64,000 nt of DNA, from contig NC_073311.1 in assembly GCF_027595985.1 (NCBI RefSeq), positions 32,891,557-32,955,556 on the forward strand. The letters are read 5' to 3'. Of the stretch, positions 1 through 13,052 are shown one piece after another. The position numbers were made by a program, and so were the translations under genes. The first letter of the stretch is position 1. Each line of letters starts with the position of its first letter. This stretch comes from Sorex araneus (taxonomy: Eukaryota; Chordata; Mammalia; Eulipotyphla; Soricidae). The notes beneath the pieces were generated by a model. The model was not told the DNA's origin. It saw only the letters and a list, made by a program, of their open reading frames with translations, and did no database searches.

Positions 1-327
1 AGACGGTTATTGTCTAGAATAAGCCACTGCAGATCAGTTACATTTTCAAAGGCTTTTTCATCAATGTGGTCAATCTGATTATTCCTTAGGTAAAGATACT
101 TGATTCCTGAAGGCACCATTGGCACACTTTTCAATTTCAGATTATCACAATACATGGCTGTTGGATAGTTAAAAGGACAGTCACATTCTGGTACACAGTC
201 TGGTGATGAGGGCCCATAAATTGACAAGGGGGCGGCATAGTAATCATAGTACTGGCTGCTGGCACCACTTATCAGTGCCAAAAGCAGAGTAACCACACAT
301 ATATTTGTTTTGGGCATTTTTTGAATC
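1..327 (-). CDS. LUM: Lumican, 5' part of main coding exon (exon 2), partial
   Basis: Lumican is a secreted keratan-sulfate proteoglycan that binds fibrillar collagen and controls fibril spacing in cornea and connective tissue. The minus strand reads an acceptor (TTTTGTACAG) at 328-337, about 10 nt of 5' UTR, then ATG at 315-317 with A at -3. About 105 codons follow and run off the left edge. Residues 1-21 form a hydrophobic signal peptide ending ISGASS. Residues 22-27 (QYYDYY) are the acidic Tyr stretch that is sulfated in this family. Cys41, 45, 47 and 57 have CX3CXCX9C spacing, the class II SLRP N-terminal cap. The first LRRs follow (IKYLYLRNNQIDHID). Asn92 is in an NVT glycosylation sequon. 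The signal peptide is about three residues longer than in human lumican; the rest aligns closely. LUM rather than keratocan, because the NNQIDHIDEKAFENVTDLQW region is lumican-like. Confidence 0.97.
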
Positions 328-770
328 CTGTACAAAATAGAAACAAAGCATTTTAAAATAACATACTTTTAGGAAAAGAAAATTCTTTTTGTAATTTTTA
401 ATGTACACAGAGAGGTGAAAGATCATTACAGAGCAGTATAGTGTGTTCAATAGTAATAACATTTTTAATTTAAATACAAAACTAATTATATAGGTTTGCA
501 ATTTGTGTTTCAAGATTAATTGCTGCACCCTTCTGGGAAAGTCATACCTATTTTCTTTTGTCATAGTCTTTAAGTGCTACCCTGTAAGAGGTTTCTGAAG
601 AGGTTTCTCTAAGAATCCTAGTTCAAATCACCCATCAAAATCCAAATACATGAACAAGAAGACATGAGGACAATTATAAACAGTACATCCTACCATATCA
701 TTCAGTATCATTAAAATGGTTTTTCTTCTGTTTGGCCTGGAACAAAGCTGGGGCCGTGTGTGTGTATGTA

Positions 771-807
<37 letters not shown>

Positions 808-2690
808 CTGAGACAGAGACAGACATTCCTTTAACAGCATCTGATTGATTTTTAAATTTTATTTTATTTTTAATAATGTAGGAGCACTAATATTTATTCA
901 GACATTGATTAAGCTGATTGAATTGGGCATGAACTCCACCTGTTTATTGTCCATTCTAAAGAAGGGGAAGATAATTTTCAGTAAAGGGATGGTTAAATGA
1001 TATTGCTTTAGCTTTTGTTTAATGTTTCATTATTTTAAGTACATTACAATGTACTTATAAGTCACAAACACTAAAAGTTTTAAATTTAGAGATCCAACTG
1101 GTAGAGAAAGATATTATTTTATTAGTCTTAAATTAAAGTTGTCCTCTTTTTCTATTAGCTCAGAAGTTCTCTGCATTCTTCATGCCTAAATTTAGAAGCA
1201 TGATTCACTTAGCTGGATTATTTTGCTTTCACAGAACGAAGTGGAAGAGAGGTAGAAATTGACAAAAAAAAAATCTGCTTTAAATAATGGCATTAGAGGC
1301 CAAATAGGAAGAATAATAGAATAGAATATTGAGGATATACACCAAAATTATTTTTATTAGTGATTTTAAATATGTTCAAAAAAATATGTTCAATAAAGCA
1401 TATTACAATTTCTTGGAAGAAATACAGAATCAGCAATTTATGAAAAGGAAAATAAAACATAAGTATTAAACTTCAGTAAAATTAAGAATTTTGATGAAAA
1501 AATTGGTAACCCTGGTAGGGAAATGAGTGTAGAGCAAGTCCCACATTCCAATAGAAACCATTAGATATTACATATTTCTATCATATTTGGTACAATATTT
1601 TGGAGGTAGATATTTTGGGCTAAGTAGTGTTTCTTTTAATATCAGAAATTTTATCTAGAAATTAAAAGGCACTTTATTTTAGCAGAAGAAACACCCAAAA
1701 AGTGTTTTTAGATATATTTTGATAGTTATTGTAACGTAATACGATTCTGAATAATCACCTAGATTATGATGGAATAATTTAATTTAGTAGGCAGGGACTT
1801 GTCCTTGAAATAATTTCTGGTGGTAATGTAATAACTAGGATTCTCTATAGCCTACAGTGTGTTAATGTTGTAAAGAATATTTGTCTAGTTTCATCAGTAA
1901 GTTTCACCTTAGTTTGAGTACACACCAAAATAGACATGGTAACTATAAAGAGAATATTGAACAGTAATGAAAAACATGCTTTTCCAATTTATTTGCACCA
2001 TTAAAATAAGGCTCTGTATTCAAAAGAGTATGTAAACAAATAATGCTTCCACTGAGAAACAAGAGTAAACTTTACTTTCATCCTAATTTTGCTTCAAATA
2101 AATAAATACCCATGGCTATGGGGGAAATACTTTTAAAAAATAAATTGTATTCCCAGAATTTCTATAAATTCTTTTTCTTAAGAAAAACTCTAAAGAAACA
2201 ATTACTTAAAACTAGCAAAATAGAAATAAGTAATCATAAGAGTGTGTAAGTCCCTTAAATAACATTTTATAGCAGCATAACATGTTTACCATAAATTTAA
2301 ACAATAATTTAAATATAGAATTATAAAATATTTTTTATGATGGAAGAATGTTTTTCATGTGCTCTAAACTTAAGTTCTAACAATTCTGGCACATAACTAA
2401 CACACAATAACATATTTTAATTGCTATATTTTTATTGTGTCTAGTTTAAACAATGATCCACCTTAAAATTTTTATAAGTTCCTTTGCCAAGCAAAACTGT
2501 AAAAATTCTATTTCAAATACATGAATTAGAAAAACGCATGTTAAGCAAAATTTGAAAATAAGTGCACAGAACTGTAGGTTTACTGGTGAGCAATTGGCAA
2601 AGTTGTTCTGGATTTTATTTTGTTCCTGTTACAATGTGCACTGTCCCAAACAGTCAGCAGCCCCAGTGCAATAGTTAAAACAGCACTTAC
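328..2690 (-). other. LUM: LUM intron 1
   Basis: A 2.36-kb intron bounded on the minus strand by a GTAAGTGCTG donor (2681-2690) and a TTTTGTACAG acceptor (328-337). It is AT-rich and contains a TG microsatellite near 756-806. I see no SINE in it, unlike almost everything beyond 10 kb. No other gene is recognisable. Confidence 0.85.
756..806. repeat. (TG)n microsatellite
   Basis: Almost uninterrupted TG dinucleotides with one TATGTATT interruption, inside LUM intron 1. The His-Thr repeat reading frame on the opposite strand is an artefact of this repeat. Confidence 0.95.
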
Positions 2691-2815
2691 CTTGCTGTCT
2701 TGACACTGCTTTCGTTAATTCTTAAAACAGATGCTCTGTGGATAAGAATCCACCACTGTATGCTGTAAACTCTGTCAGGACAGAACTGGCTGCCAGATTC
2801 TTAGTGATACAAGAG
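2691..2815 (-). other. LUM: LUM untranslated exon 1
   Basis: The minus strand reads a ~125-nt segment ending GACAGCAAG immediately before a consensus GTAAGTGCTG donor. This is the correct place and strand for the non-coding first exon of lumican, and the segment (ATCACTAAGAATCTGGCAGC onward) resembles the human LUM 5' UTR as I remember it. It has no in-frame ATG continuing into exon 2. The upstream end is approximate because the start site cannot be read from sequence alone. Confidence 0.75.
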
Positions 2816-2875
2816 CTGAAGGGGGTGGGGGGAACCCAGCCCAGTCACGCCAATGTCTGAATGGAGTTAGATCAT
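2816..2875 (-). promoter_or_regulatory. LUM: Probable LUM core promoter with CACCC/GC-type box
   Basis: Directly upstream of exon 1 the minus strand carries CCCCCCACCCCC (a CACCC/Sp-family type box, around 2821-2834) and no convincing TATA box at -30. Placement follows from the exon 1 call; function is inferred. Confidence 0.35.
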
Positions 2876-3936
2876 TGTGGGGCTCTTGTGGTGTGGCATG
2901 TGAAAGCAGTTCTCTAACGAAATGCAGGTGGACATAGTGAACAAAGACAGCCCAGCCACTACCCTATGGAATCAGAGAGAGATACATGCTCAAACGCCCA
3001 AATAAGATAGCTTTTAACCCCAAAAATGAGTCTAACTGCAAAAGAGGCAACAGGCTTTGAGCACAATTCTCTCACAAAACGCTTTTCTGCTGTTTTTGTG
3101 GCAATAGTTAAGTGAGATTTTCTCAGTTACATCATGGTCATCTAAAGGCCTTATAAATCATAAGGAAGAAAGAATTTCAGGAAAAATGAAAATAAGCAGG
3201 CTCAGAAAAATTGAATTGTGTAATACATTGCTTTTGGACTCAATATTGATTTACTTGAACTAAATTAATTTTTGGCCGAGGGTAAATTACATTCACTTCT
3301 ACAATAGAAAAAAAATTACTTTGTATGCACTCTAAAACAAATGATAAGTATCAGCACTTCCAGTCTACTTTTTACGTTAAAGGGACTCATTTTATGTGCT
3401 TCAAATCTGGAAACAATCAGTTATGTTCTGTCTGTTTCTTGTTTTGTGGATTGAATTTAGGAGTTGACCCAAAACCTTTCTCATGGATTGAATTCTACAG
3501 CTTAATGCCAAGAAATTTAAGGAAAAAACATGAAAAATAAATGTATACTAAAATATCACCAGGCAATAATCATTCACTGTGTCATTTCATGCTAACAATA
3601 TTTTTTAAACTGGGTTGTGTAAAGTTGTAATTCTCAGATGATTTTGCTGTATCTTTCATTGTGAAACTCTTACCCATGCTTTTAGTAGATAAGAGAGCCA
3701 ATCAATTTCTTCTCTATTTCATTAATGGTTGGATCAGCTCTACTTACAGAAGATCTCCCTCCAATATTTTCATTTATTATGCTGATAAGAACTTTAGAAA
3801 CAGATATTTTAATTTTAACACTCTTATAGTTTAAATAGATTGATTTTTAGTTGTAAGTTATGTGAAGTATTATTTTATCTACATTACCACCCATGCATTT
3901 GTCCAAAAAAGTTTTCAGAAAAATGTTTTGTCAGAG
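2876..3936. other. LUM upstream region, no gene seen
   Basis: Single-copy-looking sequence upstream of LUM. It contains one 71-codon open frame (3325-3540) with no family resemblance, which I do not call. There are no recognisable SINEs. It would be the place to look for LUM proximal control elements. Confidence 0.5.
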
Positions 3937-4175
3937 TCTGGAGTGATAGCATAGCAGGAGGGCTATCTTTATGAGATAATAAATGTGGTGTGGTGTTTGT
4001 AATAGAGATTTAAGGAATTAAATAGGATTCAGACCCATGTGAAGGTGGCATTGTCAACACATTTTTAAATTGTTGTTATTTCTGTTGTTTAGTTTGTTTT
4101 ACAATTCTGAGAATTGAACCCAAGGCCTAACACATGCAAGTCATGTGCCCTGCCACTGAGCTAAGTTCTTGGTTC
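3937..4175. repeat. Degenerate tRNA-SINE fragments
   Basis: At 3937-3965 there is a SINE head remnant (GTCTGGAGTGATAGCATAGC). At 4105-4172, in minus orientation, a second older tRNA-like head carries a B-box (TTGAACCC on plus) and an A-box-like TGCCACTGAGCTAA. Both are diverged beyond subfamily assignment. Confidence 0.45.
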
Positions 4176-4805
4176 TGCAACTTATTTATTTTAAAATAAA
4201 ATTATCTCTGTAAAGTCAATATCTGGAAAGTGTTGCATATTTTAAAACATTTCTTTTTTGCCTTAAGAAGATGTGAAATTAATGCTTAGAGTGTAGGTGT
4301 TTCCTCTTACTATTTGTTCTTTTAATTTTTACATATTTATAACTAAATTGAATAATTATAAATCCAATACCATTATAACATTTTCAGAAGTAGAAAAGAA
4401 TGCCCATAAAGGATAAACCTGCAAAAACTAACCTAGCAAGTATATAAAAGAACAAAATTATGATTATCTTCATCCCATTATATTGTTTGCATATTAGAAG
4501 TGGATAGGCAGGAGATAACTGGGGCAAGCCATTATCTTAATCCATTTAACATGTTTTATAGACAATATTATAAGTTGAGGGGGAAAACAAAATATAACTA
4601 GCCAGTGGAGATACTTTTAATTTTATAGCATTAACTTTATTATTTTTATTTATTTTGATTTTTTTAATTACTGGTGAATATTATTACAGAATTTCAGGGG
4701 TATTACTTTACACTATTATCAGTCTTACTGCACTAAAACTGAGGTTCCATTGTCCGTGACCAGCTGAAAACCTCTCTGCTCATTGCTCCTAGCTCTAAAC
4801 CCATT

Positions 4806-6600
4806 TCTTTTTTTTTTTTTACTATTTTATTTTATTTTTAATTTTTATTAGTGAAATACCGTGAGGTACAGTTACAAACTTACGAACTTTCATGTTTGCA
4901 TTTCGTTTACATCCCTCCATCAGTGCCCATTCTCCTCCACCGATGTTCCTAGTATCCCTCCCACCACCCCCACCCCAACCCCCACCATCCCACCCTGCCT
5001 CTGTAGCAGGGCATTCCCTTTTGTTCTCTCTCCTGTTGGATGTTGTAGTTTGCAATAGAGGTATTGAGTGGCCATCAAGTTCAGTCTATAGTCTACTTTT
5101 GGCACGCAGCTTTCAACCTGAGTGGGTCCTCCCAACATTCTCTAGTAGGTGTTCCTTCCAACAAAAACCTGGGTTTTCATTGAATCTAGAAGTCAATTTT
5201 GTTGTTTTTTCCAGTTAATTTTCTCTTGTATTCTACATGAGTGATAATATTTAGCAGTTGCCTTTCCTTTCCTTACTTTCCTTTCCTTTCCTTCAGCATA
5301 CTCATTACAAGTTCTAATTTTTTTGTCCCAATAGGAATCATTTATAGTGATATAATAGTATTGTGCTGAGTATATATAGTACTCTTACTTTATTTATTTA
5401 TGTGTGTTTTAGTGTATTTAAAATTATAACATCTCTTAGCTACTGTGAATAATGCTTCGGTGGACATAGAGGTGCAAATGACCTTTCAAATTAGTTATGA
5501 TGTATGCTTTGGATAAATGCTTAAGGGTGGAAAACCTGGGTTATATAACCTTTTACGAAGATAATTGGCTAGAAAATTTTAAAATATTTGTTGTAGTTCG
5601 GGTAAGATGAATTTGTAATAGTGTTACATTTGTGTTATTAGTCTATGTAACTACCACATCTTCACTCTCACTGAAGTGGAATCTCTCCCCCACTTTATGT
5701 CACTTCTAGTCTTCTTTTTTTCTCCTTATACAGATCTTCCCCCATTGCTTGGTAATCTTGCAATCAAAAGCCAAAAGTTTGTCATCATTTAATACTATCT
5801 GTTTCCTTGTTTATACATACATATTATGAATATATATGTATTATGAGCAAGTGAGATAACTTGGCATTTAAACTTCTTCTTGACTTATTTCACCTAACAA
5901 GATGGCCTTTAGTTCGATCCAAGTTATAGCAAAACACAATATTTTTTTCTTAGAGTTGTGTCATAGTCTGTTTTATAAATGTTCTACAAGTTTTTATTGA
6001 TTTATGTTATTAGATATTTGAATCTTTATATATTATGACTGTTGTAGTTAGTATTGCAATAGACACCGGTGTCCAAATATATATATATATTTTTTTAAAT
6101 AAAGTCTGTTGGTTTATTGCATCTTTTTAAAATTTATTTATTTTTAATTAGTGTCCAAATACATTTTAAAATTAATTTTTAGTGTTAGGGGGATATATTC
6201 CAAGATGTGGAATCTGTGTTATATGGAAGTTCTTTTCCTACTTTTTAGAGACATTGCGATACTATTTCTAATAGAGACAAAACCAAGTGGTGATCCCATT
6301 AACAGTAACTGGGGGTTCCCTTTTCACTACATTGCCACCAATGCTGGTTATTCTTGATGTTTGCCATTCTAACTGAAATGAAAGGATGTTTTGTTAATCA
6401 TTTTATTTGAAGTTTTCTGTTAGTAAGGATGAGGAACATATTTTCATATTCCTATTAGTCATTTGTATGTCTTAATGGAAGCTTTTTCAAATTATCTCTA
6501 TATCTTTAGTGGGTTTATCATTTTGTTTTTGTTGGGTTTGTGAATGCTTTATATATCTTGGAGGTTAATCCTTTAAATTTTTTAAACCACATGATTCACG
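4806..6600 (-). mobile_element. LINE-1 3' region, antisense, composite
   Basis: A poly-T run (4808-4820), the complement of an L1 poly(A), is followed by a C-rich antisense 3' UTR (CCACCCCCACCCC near 4960). After that comes the antisense of the ORF2 end (TAGCTACTGTGAATAATGCT at 5438; CATTCTAACTGAAATGAAAG near 6366). The order of landmarks repeats near 5440 and 6045, so at least two overlapping or nested truncated copies are merged here. No intact ORF remains. A short TTTCC tandem run lies at 5262-5295. Confidence 0.75.
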
Positions 6601-7365
6601 ATTTCTCAGTAGTGTCAGTAGTAGTATTTTATGCATAGAACATTCTAACAACAAACCCTCCACCGACAGCCCATTTCCCTCCACCATCGTTCATTGTCTC
6701 AGGGTATTTCATCACCTTCCTTCCACCCTCACTATCCCCACCCAACCTCTTAATCAGATCTATATGCCTCGGTAAAACCCATGACATAGATCAGTTCTCA
6801 CATTCTGTTGCATTGGGTCAATTATTCTCTTACTATCTATGAAATCTCAATTCTATTCTATTAGTCTGCAGGTTTGCTTTTATTCTTGTATGATACAATT
6901 TTCATAGCTATTCTTTTATAGTATGATTTTAATAACAGAATATGATAATCTCACATAATTTTTTCCTCAATTGATTTGATTGTTTTAGTTGACCAATTGA
7001 TTTGACAGCCCACAGTTGTTGGAGTGGGATTACCTTACTGCTGGCAACTTTAGATATTACAGTATCTCTGAAGTCTTACCTGACTCCCTCCTGGGTGTTG
7101 GGGGATGGGCAGGTCTATACTATATTTCATTTTAGGACTTCTAAGTAATATAATTTCTAATGGTGACTGAACCAATTCACCTTTCCACCAAGAATGTATC
7201 AGTCCTTAGTTCTTCAAATATTGTCAAGACTTGCTTCCCATCTTATTCTATATGTCAGTTCATGCAGGTTGGGTGATATCTCATTGTCTTTTATGTAAAT
7301 TTCCACAATGATTAGTGATATTGAGCATTTTCTCATGCCTGTTGGTGATCTGTATGGAAGCAAAA
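6601..7365 (-). mobile_element. Second truncated LINE-1 3' end, antisense
   Basis: This region repeats the landmarks of the preceding element. A C-rich 3' UTR (CCCTCCACCGACAGCCC near 6655) is followed by antisense ORF2 end with TGATATCTCATTG and TAGTGATATTGAGCATTTTC (7313-7332). It is heavily 5'-truncated and has no coding capacity. Confidence 0.7.
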
Positions 7366-9630
7366 CTTAGGATATCTAAGATATATTCAATAGGAATGTG
7401 ACATAAAGATGATAATTAGGGAAGGAAAAGACCTTTGGATAATAGTGGAGAGATCTTGGCATTGATGATGGGAATGGAGAAACTGCACTTCAACTATATG
7501 ACAATAATATTTGAACTATTGTAAAAGGATATAAAAAGCAAATGTGAAAAGTAGAAAAAACAAAGAAATGGTTGTAGAAGATCTCCTGCACTTTGATGAT
7601 AGTGGAGGTGCTGTGAAATTTTATTCTAGAAGCTTATGCATTAAATTTTTGAAATATTACCTCAACTACATTCAAATAAAAACTTAACATTTTAAGTATT
7701 TTTACAATCCAATACATGTCAGTCCAATGTATAATTCAAATTAAAATCAAAACAAAATCTGAGTAGAATAAATTCAAATATATAAACAGTTATAATACCA
7801 GTGACAACTTCTTCTATAGAAGGCAAAATAAGATGCTGCTGTTTCTTAGACCAGCCTCAGAATCAATCCTGACTTTATTTAAAATATATTTTAGGAATGG
7901 AAATTTAAAATAAAGCTTTGTAATTAAGGATAAGCTGTGGTTAGACATGTGGAGAATTATTCACACAATTTCAGATGAAGGAGAACTCTTTAAGGGTACA
8001 AAAGAAAGTTATTGTACTTAAGAAAATTTTCTTGATCCCTATAACTCATAAACATAAGATATGTAGATAAATTAGTGAAAAATAAATTTTCTTCTGATTA
8101 ACTGTGTGATAACCTAAAACATATCATTTATCAATCAGCCGTATTAACAATATTCTAGTTGTGAATAGCATTAAAAGTAAAAAATATTTTGACATAGCCT
8201 GCATAAAAAAACTTTGCTAGGATATCAGTAGGTATAACCTCATAAAGCATAAAAATCTGAAGATTTAAGTAATCCTAATATGTGTTTTTAATGCCAACTT
8301 CATTTGTTATGTTTTGGAAATGACATAATGTTGACTCGTTTTAGGGTAGGTTCTATTGAAAACAACTTCACATATGACGCCACAGGACATGAGTACTCAT
8401 TATTTTGGTGTTAAAAATTTGATCTTGAATTTTAATATGTATCTTATTCCAAATGTCATTTTCAAATTATATTCCCCAAGAAATGTTTGACCTATTAAAT
8501 TAAGTAGTTAATATACTTTCATACAATCAAGTTTTTCTAGGGCTACATGGTTTCCCTGAGATTCAAAAGAGAATTTAAATAAAATGGCCCTGGGGTTTAA
8601 AAATACTAGCCGTGGTTGATACATAAACCACAAAGATGTTTTATGAAAATTATTTAAATATGTAAAACTACAGTATATGCCTAAGCTTTCTCTTTCTCTG
8701 CAGAATATATATTTTCAGATGCTCACTCATATCTACTGCATTCTATTTCACTCCCAGTTTCTTTTTTTTGCACAACAATAGAACTATCAGAATGACAACA
8801 GACGTCTTTTCTAAAGTTTTTCAACAAGAAAATGGATTAAATTCACCTTGTCAATATTTTGTTAGTTTTAATATTTCTGTACTTTTAATAAGACTATTTC
8901 CTTGTTAGATTGTCTATAGCTCATATTTTAAAATGTTAGTGGCTTTCAAAGTTGACTGCTGATCAAAATTCACTCAAGAACCTTTTCCCATTTTCATCTT
9001 GCTTGAATATGTGTGGTTGAGGGGCTGACAATTTGAAAAAAATATTGAAAATGATTAGGACTTTTATGTGAAAGGAAGTAAGTCGTATTCTATGTTTTTT
9101 ACTTTGTTCATTTTTAGAATAGGATATCCTTTATTTTAATTTTATTTTTTGTTCACTCTTTATTTTTGTATTTATAGTTGAAGATTATTATATTAGTCTA
9201 AGTACTGAGATTTTAGACTGACATCAGATATGAAGAACATACCAGTTCACGATATTGAAGTGATGTGCTAAGGACTTCAGATTCCAAGTACAGATCCCCA
9301 ACAACTCCTGCATTTATTAAAGAACTCTACTAAAATATGCTTTTCCAGTGGTCTTATTCAGGATATTGTAAATAGACTCATGGGGGAAGCCTGAATGGTC
9401 GACAGCCTATCTCATATCTGTCTATTTGACCTACAAATATAAATTTGAGTCAAGATCCTAAAAGATAAAATCTTTAAGAATCTTCCTAAGTCAGTAATTG
9501 AGTCAACAAAGGTAGAAAAAAATGAGCTAGAGTATTTATTAATTTCACATTAGCTAAACTTAATGTTTTATATTCAAATGAATTTGAAAATTGAGTATTG
9601 GTGATATTTTGACTCTCTTTTGGAGGTTGA
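7366..9630. other. Intergenic, nothing recognised
   Basis: 2.2 kb of AT-rich sequence between L1 remnants and a minisatellite. I see no ORF of note, no SINE and no clear LINE landmark on either strand. Confidence 0.5.
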
Positions 9631-9780
9631 TCTCTCAAGAGGATCAGAGGGAGTTTATTCCTATACCTAGAGACTCTCTGCTACCTGGACTGGAAGCTTA
9701 GTACTGAGACCAGAGAATGCTGACGTTTAGGCATCAGTGGCACCTTGGGTGGTGATTGGTTGCAAGAGTTAGGCAGGGAC

Positions 9781-9995
9781 CATGCATTGATGACCCACCA
9801 GGACCACTGTTCATACATCTGGTTGACTAGATGCACCATGTATACAGCCTTAGTGACCAGGACTGTTCTACACATGGCCTGGGTGACCAGGTGAACTGTG
9901 TGTATAGACAGAATCATCAAGTATAACTAGAATACATCATGGGTGACCAGGTGTACTCTGTGGACAGTCTGAATCATCAGGTTCCATGTCAATCT
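9781..9995. repeat. Degenerate ~30-bp minisatellite
   Basis: The motif TGACYAG recurs at 9824, 9853, 9883 and 9943, i.e. steps of 29, 30 and 60 bases. The two units starting at 9883 and 9943 are alike through GAATCATCA. These are old, diverged tandem units. A 79-codon minus-strand open frame over this region is a by-product of the repeat. Confidence 0.6.
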
Positions 9996-10831
9996 CAGAT
10001 TTAGTCCTCCACGTCTAAGGCATGTACTCCAGCCAATCTGAGTCATCTGTCATCTATTTTTAAAGATTTTGTAATTACATTAGGCCCACCCAGGTATTAG
10101 AGGATAATTTCTCTAATTTTATAGTTGGGATCATTATCCTTTATTCCATATCTTTGACACCACTATTCTGCATATAATAGTTTCTGAAACTTTCTTGAAA
10201 TTATAGGCTTATTTAAATAAAGTCATCAATTGTGTCTATCTGCATAAAACTCTGTTCCTTAGATATATGATTTCAATATAAGTATTACTAATTTTTCACA
10301 CATAAAAAATATATACAGCCTATAGACTCTTCTAACCCTCACATTTGAGAATTAAACTATTTTAAGCTTTCTTTACCTAGTTAGGAAGGTACACTGAGAT
10401 GTAGTCTTTAACAGAGTCATTGAGTTTTTATATTGCTCAATTGTGAATATAATATGCCTTTGGAAACCAAGAAAAAGTAAAAAGAAGTTTTCTGGATTTG
10501 GTTGATGTTTTCTTTGGAAATAGGTTTTTGGAGTCACTTATAAACACACTGAGAAATGTGTTTGTGGGTATGTGGGTTGTTCTTCTCAGAAGTGATGCTT
10601 TGCTTTAAAGTGGCAACCAAAAGACAGGATAGGAGTATTTGCAAGTCTGCATTTATTCCTGTGATCACCATGATCGTGACTCAGAGTGGAAGCCCTAAGT
10701 GAATCATAATCTCATTTTGTCACTTTGGAATATAAGAAAACTATTCGTTGCTAAGCAGAAAAAAACAGTTGTGCAATAATGGATAACAACTGAAATTGAA
10801 AACACGTACCCAAGTTTCTGCGTATCCACAC

Positions 10832-11075
10832 ATGTGTTATAGCACAGCAGGTAGGGCATTTGCCTTGCAGGAGGTCGATCCGGGTTCAATTCCTCCATCC
10901 CTCTCGGAGAGCCCAGCAAGCTATTGAGAGTATCCCACCCACACCGCAGAGCCTGGCAAGCTACCCATGGCATATTCGATATGCCAAAAACAGTAACAAT
11001 GAGACTCACAATGGAGATGTTACTGGTGCCTGCTCGAGCAAATCGATGAACAGGACAACAGTGCTACAGTGCTAC
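10832..11075 (+). mobile_element. SOR-B SINE (long form), full length
   Basis: tRNA-like head (ATAGCACAGCAGGTAGGGC; B-box GGTTCAATTCC), then the long body with GGCATATTCGATATGCC and a TTACTGGTGCC segment. It ends in two ACAGTGCT units with no poly(A). Confidence 0.85.
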
Positions 11076-11079
11076 ATAT

Positions 11080-12984
11080 GTGCAACCACATGTATATATA
11101 AATATACATGAATAGACACGTGTTTATTATATATGCTTTCCACAGAGATTGAGAATAAAAGGAACAATTAAATAAATGAAGGAAAGTATTGTGCCATTAT
11201 TTTTAGTTTTAGTATTTCTACTTTATTACCCCTCAAATGCAATCCTTGCTTATATACACTATGATCTAAACCTGCATTTTTCAACAGGGATCCATATCCC
11301 TATGGGCCCTAGGATATTCTAATGGTCACAAGTTAAATTTTTTAAAAGGGGAGGGGGGTGGCATGCAGAAGACTAAGGCACTGATTGGTAGGGTAGGGGG
11401 ACTAGAGGAAGGAAACAAGGTCAGAAGGAGAAGCTGTTAGAAAATGTTTGAGAAAACCTGTTGAAGAGGATACCCGGTGTATATATTTTTCAACATTTCC
11501 TTAGGGAAAAAATGCAAAGTATTCTTTAAATATGGTAAAGCATGTGATTTAATTTGATCCCTACACCTTCCTTCTTCCATTCTAAATAGCACTTTCTTTC
11601 TAAGTATCTTTCAAAATCCGGAAAGAAAAAACTAACAATGAGAAAGAAGTTGGAGTTCCAACATAGATGAAATTCCAAGGTTTCTTTCCTTAGATGTACA
11701 CAAACCTTTCTGACTGATGTGATTAAAATGTTTAAGGCAAGACATTATTATATGTTTGAAGACTTGACTCAAAAGGACTAGGTCTAATCAAGACTCTCTA
11801 AACATGTCTCATTATGTATACAGTGCTCCTTAAGCAGTTTATTTTAATGCCTAGGTCTAAAAGAGTTGTTCACGGTAATAATAGAGAAATTCACCAGTTT
11901 ACTATTCTTGAAAAAGTTAATAATGATAATTTAGTGTTTTACAATTTAGAAAGCCCGTTCACATATATTATTTGTACTGACCCTTATTCAAGTGCAGTGA
12001 AATACCAAGTATTAAATTTGTATTAAAATTAAGAAAATCAATTTTCAGAAGCAAGATGTGTGATTGCAATTTTGAGACTGAGTTCTTCCATCCTTGAATA
12101 AGTACTCTCTCTCATGTTTTCTGAGTTTCTTTAAATAGTTGCTCTCACCAGCCCTCTCCACCACCCCAGTTCAACTCAGATTCTTTCACCACATATAAAA
12201 TACAAGAGCCCTGGGGATTTATTCTCAGCATGAGGTTCTATCAGCATTTATTACTCTTTCATGGCATTCATTACAATGAACATTTCTGCTTACTTTTATG
12301 TATGTATGTGTATGTATGTACGCATGTGTGTGTTCATATATTCCTCAGCAGTATATGAACACAGTTGATTCTTTGCTGTATTCACTGTATTGTATCTAGT
12401 ATTTGTCACAACATCTCAGAATAGGAGTTCAAATATTTGTTGTGTGAATAAACACATAAAGGATCATGGATAAACTAACTCACAGCTGAAAATAATCTAT
12501 GCACTCATCAAATTTGAATTCTACTATGAGTTTCTTGACTACCCTCTAGAGATTAGGTTATAATCGAGGTAGTCTAGAATGATGTAAGGGCTTTGAGAAA
12601 ATTGGAAGTGTCAGAATAATCCCACATTCCAAAATAATCCAATGTTTCTTGCATGTATTGTGAGAATATTCAAGTTTCATCCCTTTCTATTGCACAATTT
12701 ATTTTCTTTCCCCTTTGCTTCTGCAGGTTCATGGTTGAATGTTGCTCCAGTCCAGCCGTGTTGGGGGCTGGTAGGCTCATTTAGCAGCGTTCAGAATCGA
12801 CCATGGTCATGCCTGACAGTGTTATAGGGAGCATGCAATATTGGGGATGGAAGTTGGGTATTACTATATACAAGACTTGTATTACAGCTTTTAGAGTGAT
12901 CTATTTCTAAAATAATTTGCATTTCAGAAATACTTATACTATAAATCGGACACTTAGTTGGCTGTCATTGATAGCTTTTTTGTT
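11080..12984. other. Intergenic; possible L2/MIR 3' trace near 12380-12460
   Basis: Mostly unassigned. TAGTATTTGTCACAACATC and TTGTTGTGTGAATAAACAC at 12400-12455 resemble the end of an ancient L2/MIR element. A TATG-rich run lies at 12297-12330. No coding gene seen. Confidence 0.4.
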
Positions 12985-13052
12985 TGTTTGGGGCGTCACA
13001 CCTGACAGAGCTCAGGGCTCCTGGCTCTTTGCTCAGAATCACTCGAGTAGAT
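12985..13052 (-). mobile_element. SOR-A SINE 3' fragment
   Basis: Antisense fragment of the short form: GCGTCACACCTGACAGAGCT then CTCAGGGCTCCTGGCTC. The tRNA-like head is missing. Confidence 0.6.

Noticed and set aside
244-564. 106-codon minus-strand open frame overlapping the LUM exon
   Set aside because: It is a different frame from lumican and crosses the intron-exon boundary; the lumican frame starting at 317 has clear homology.
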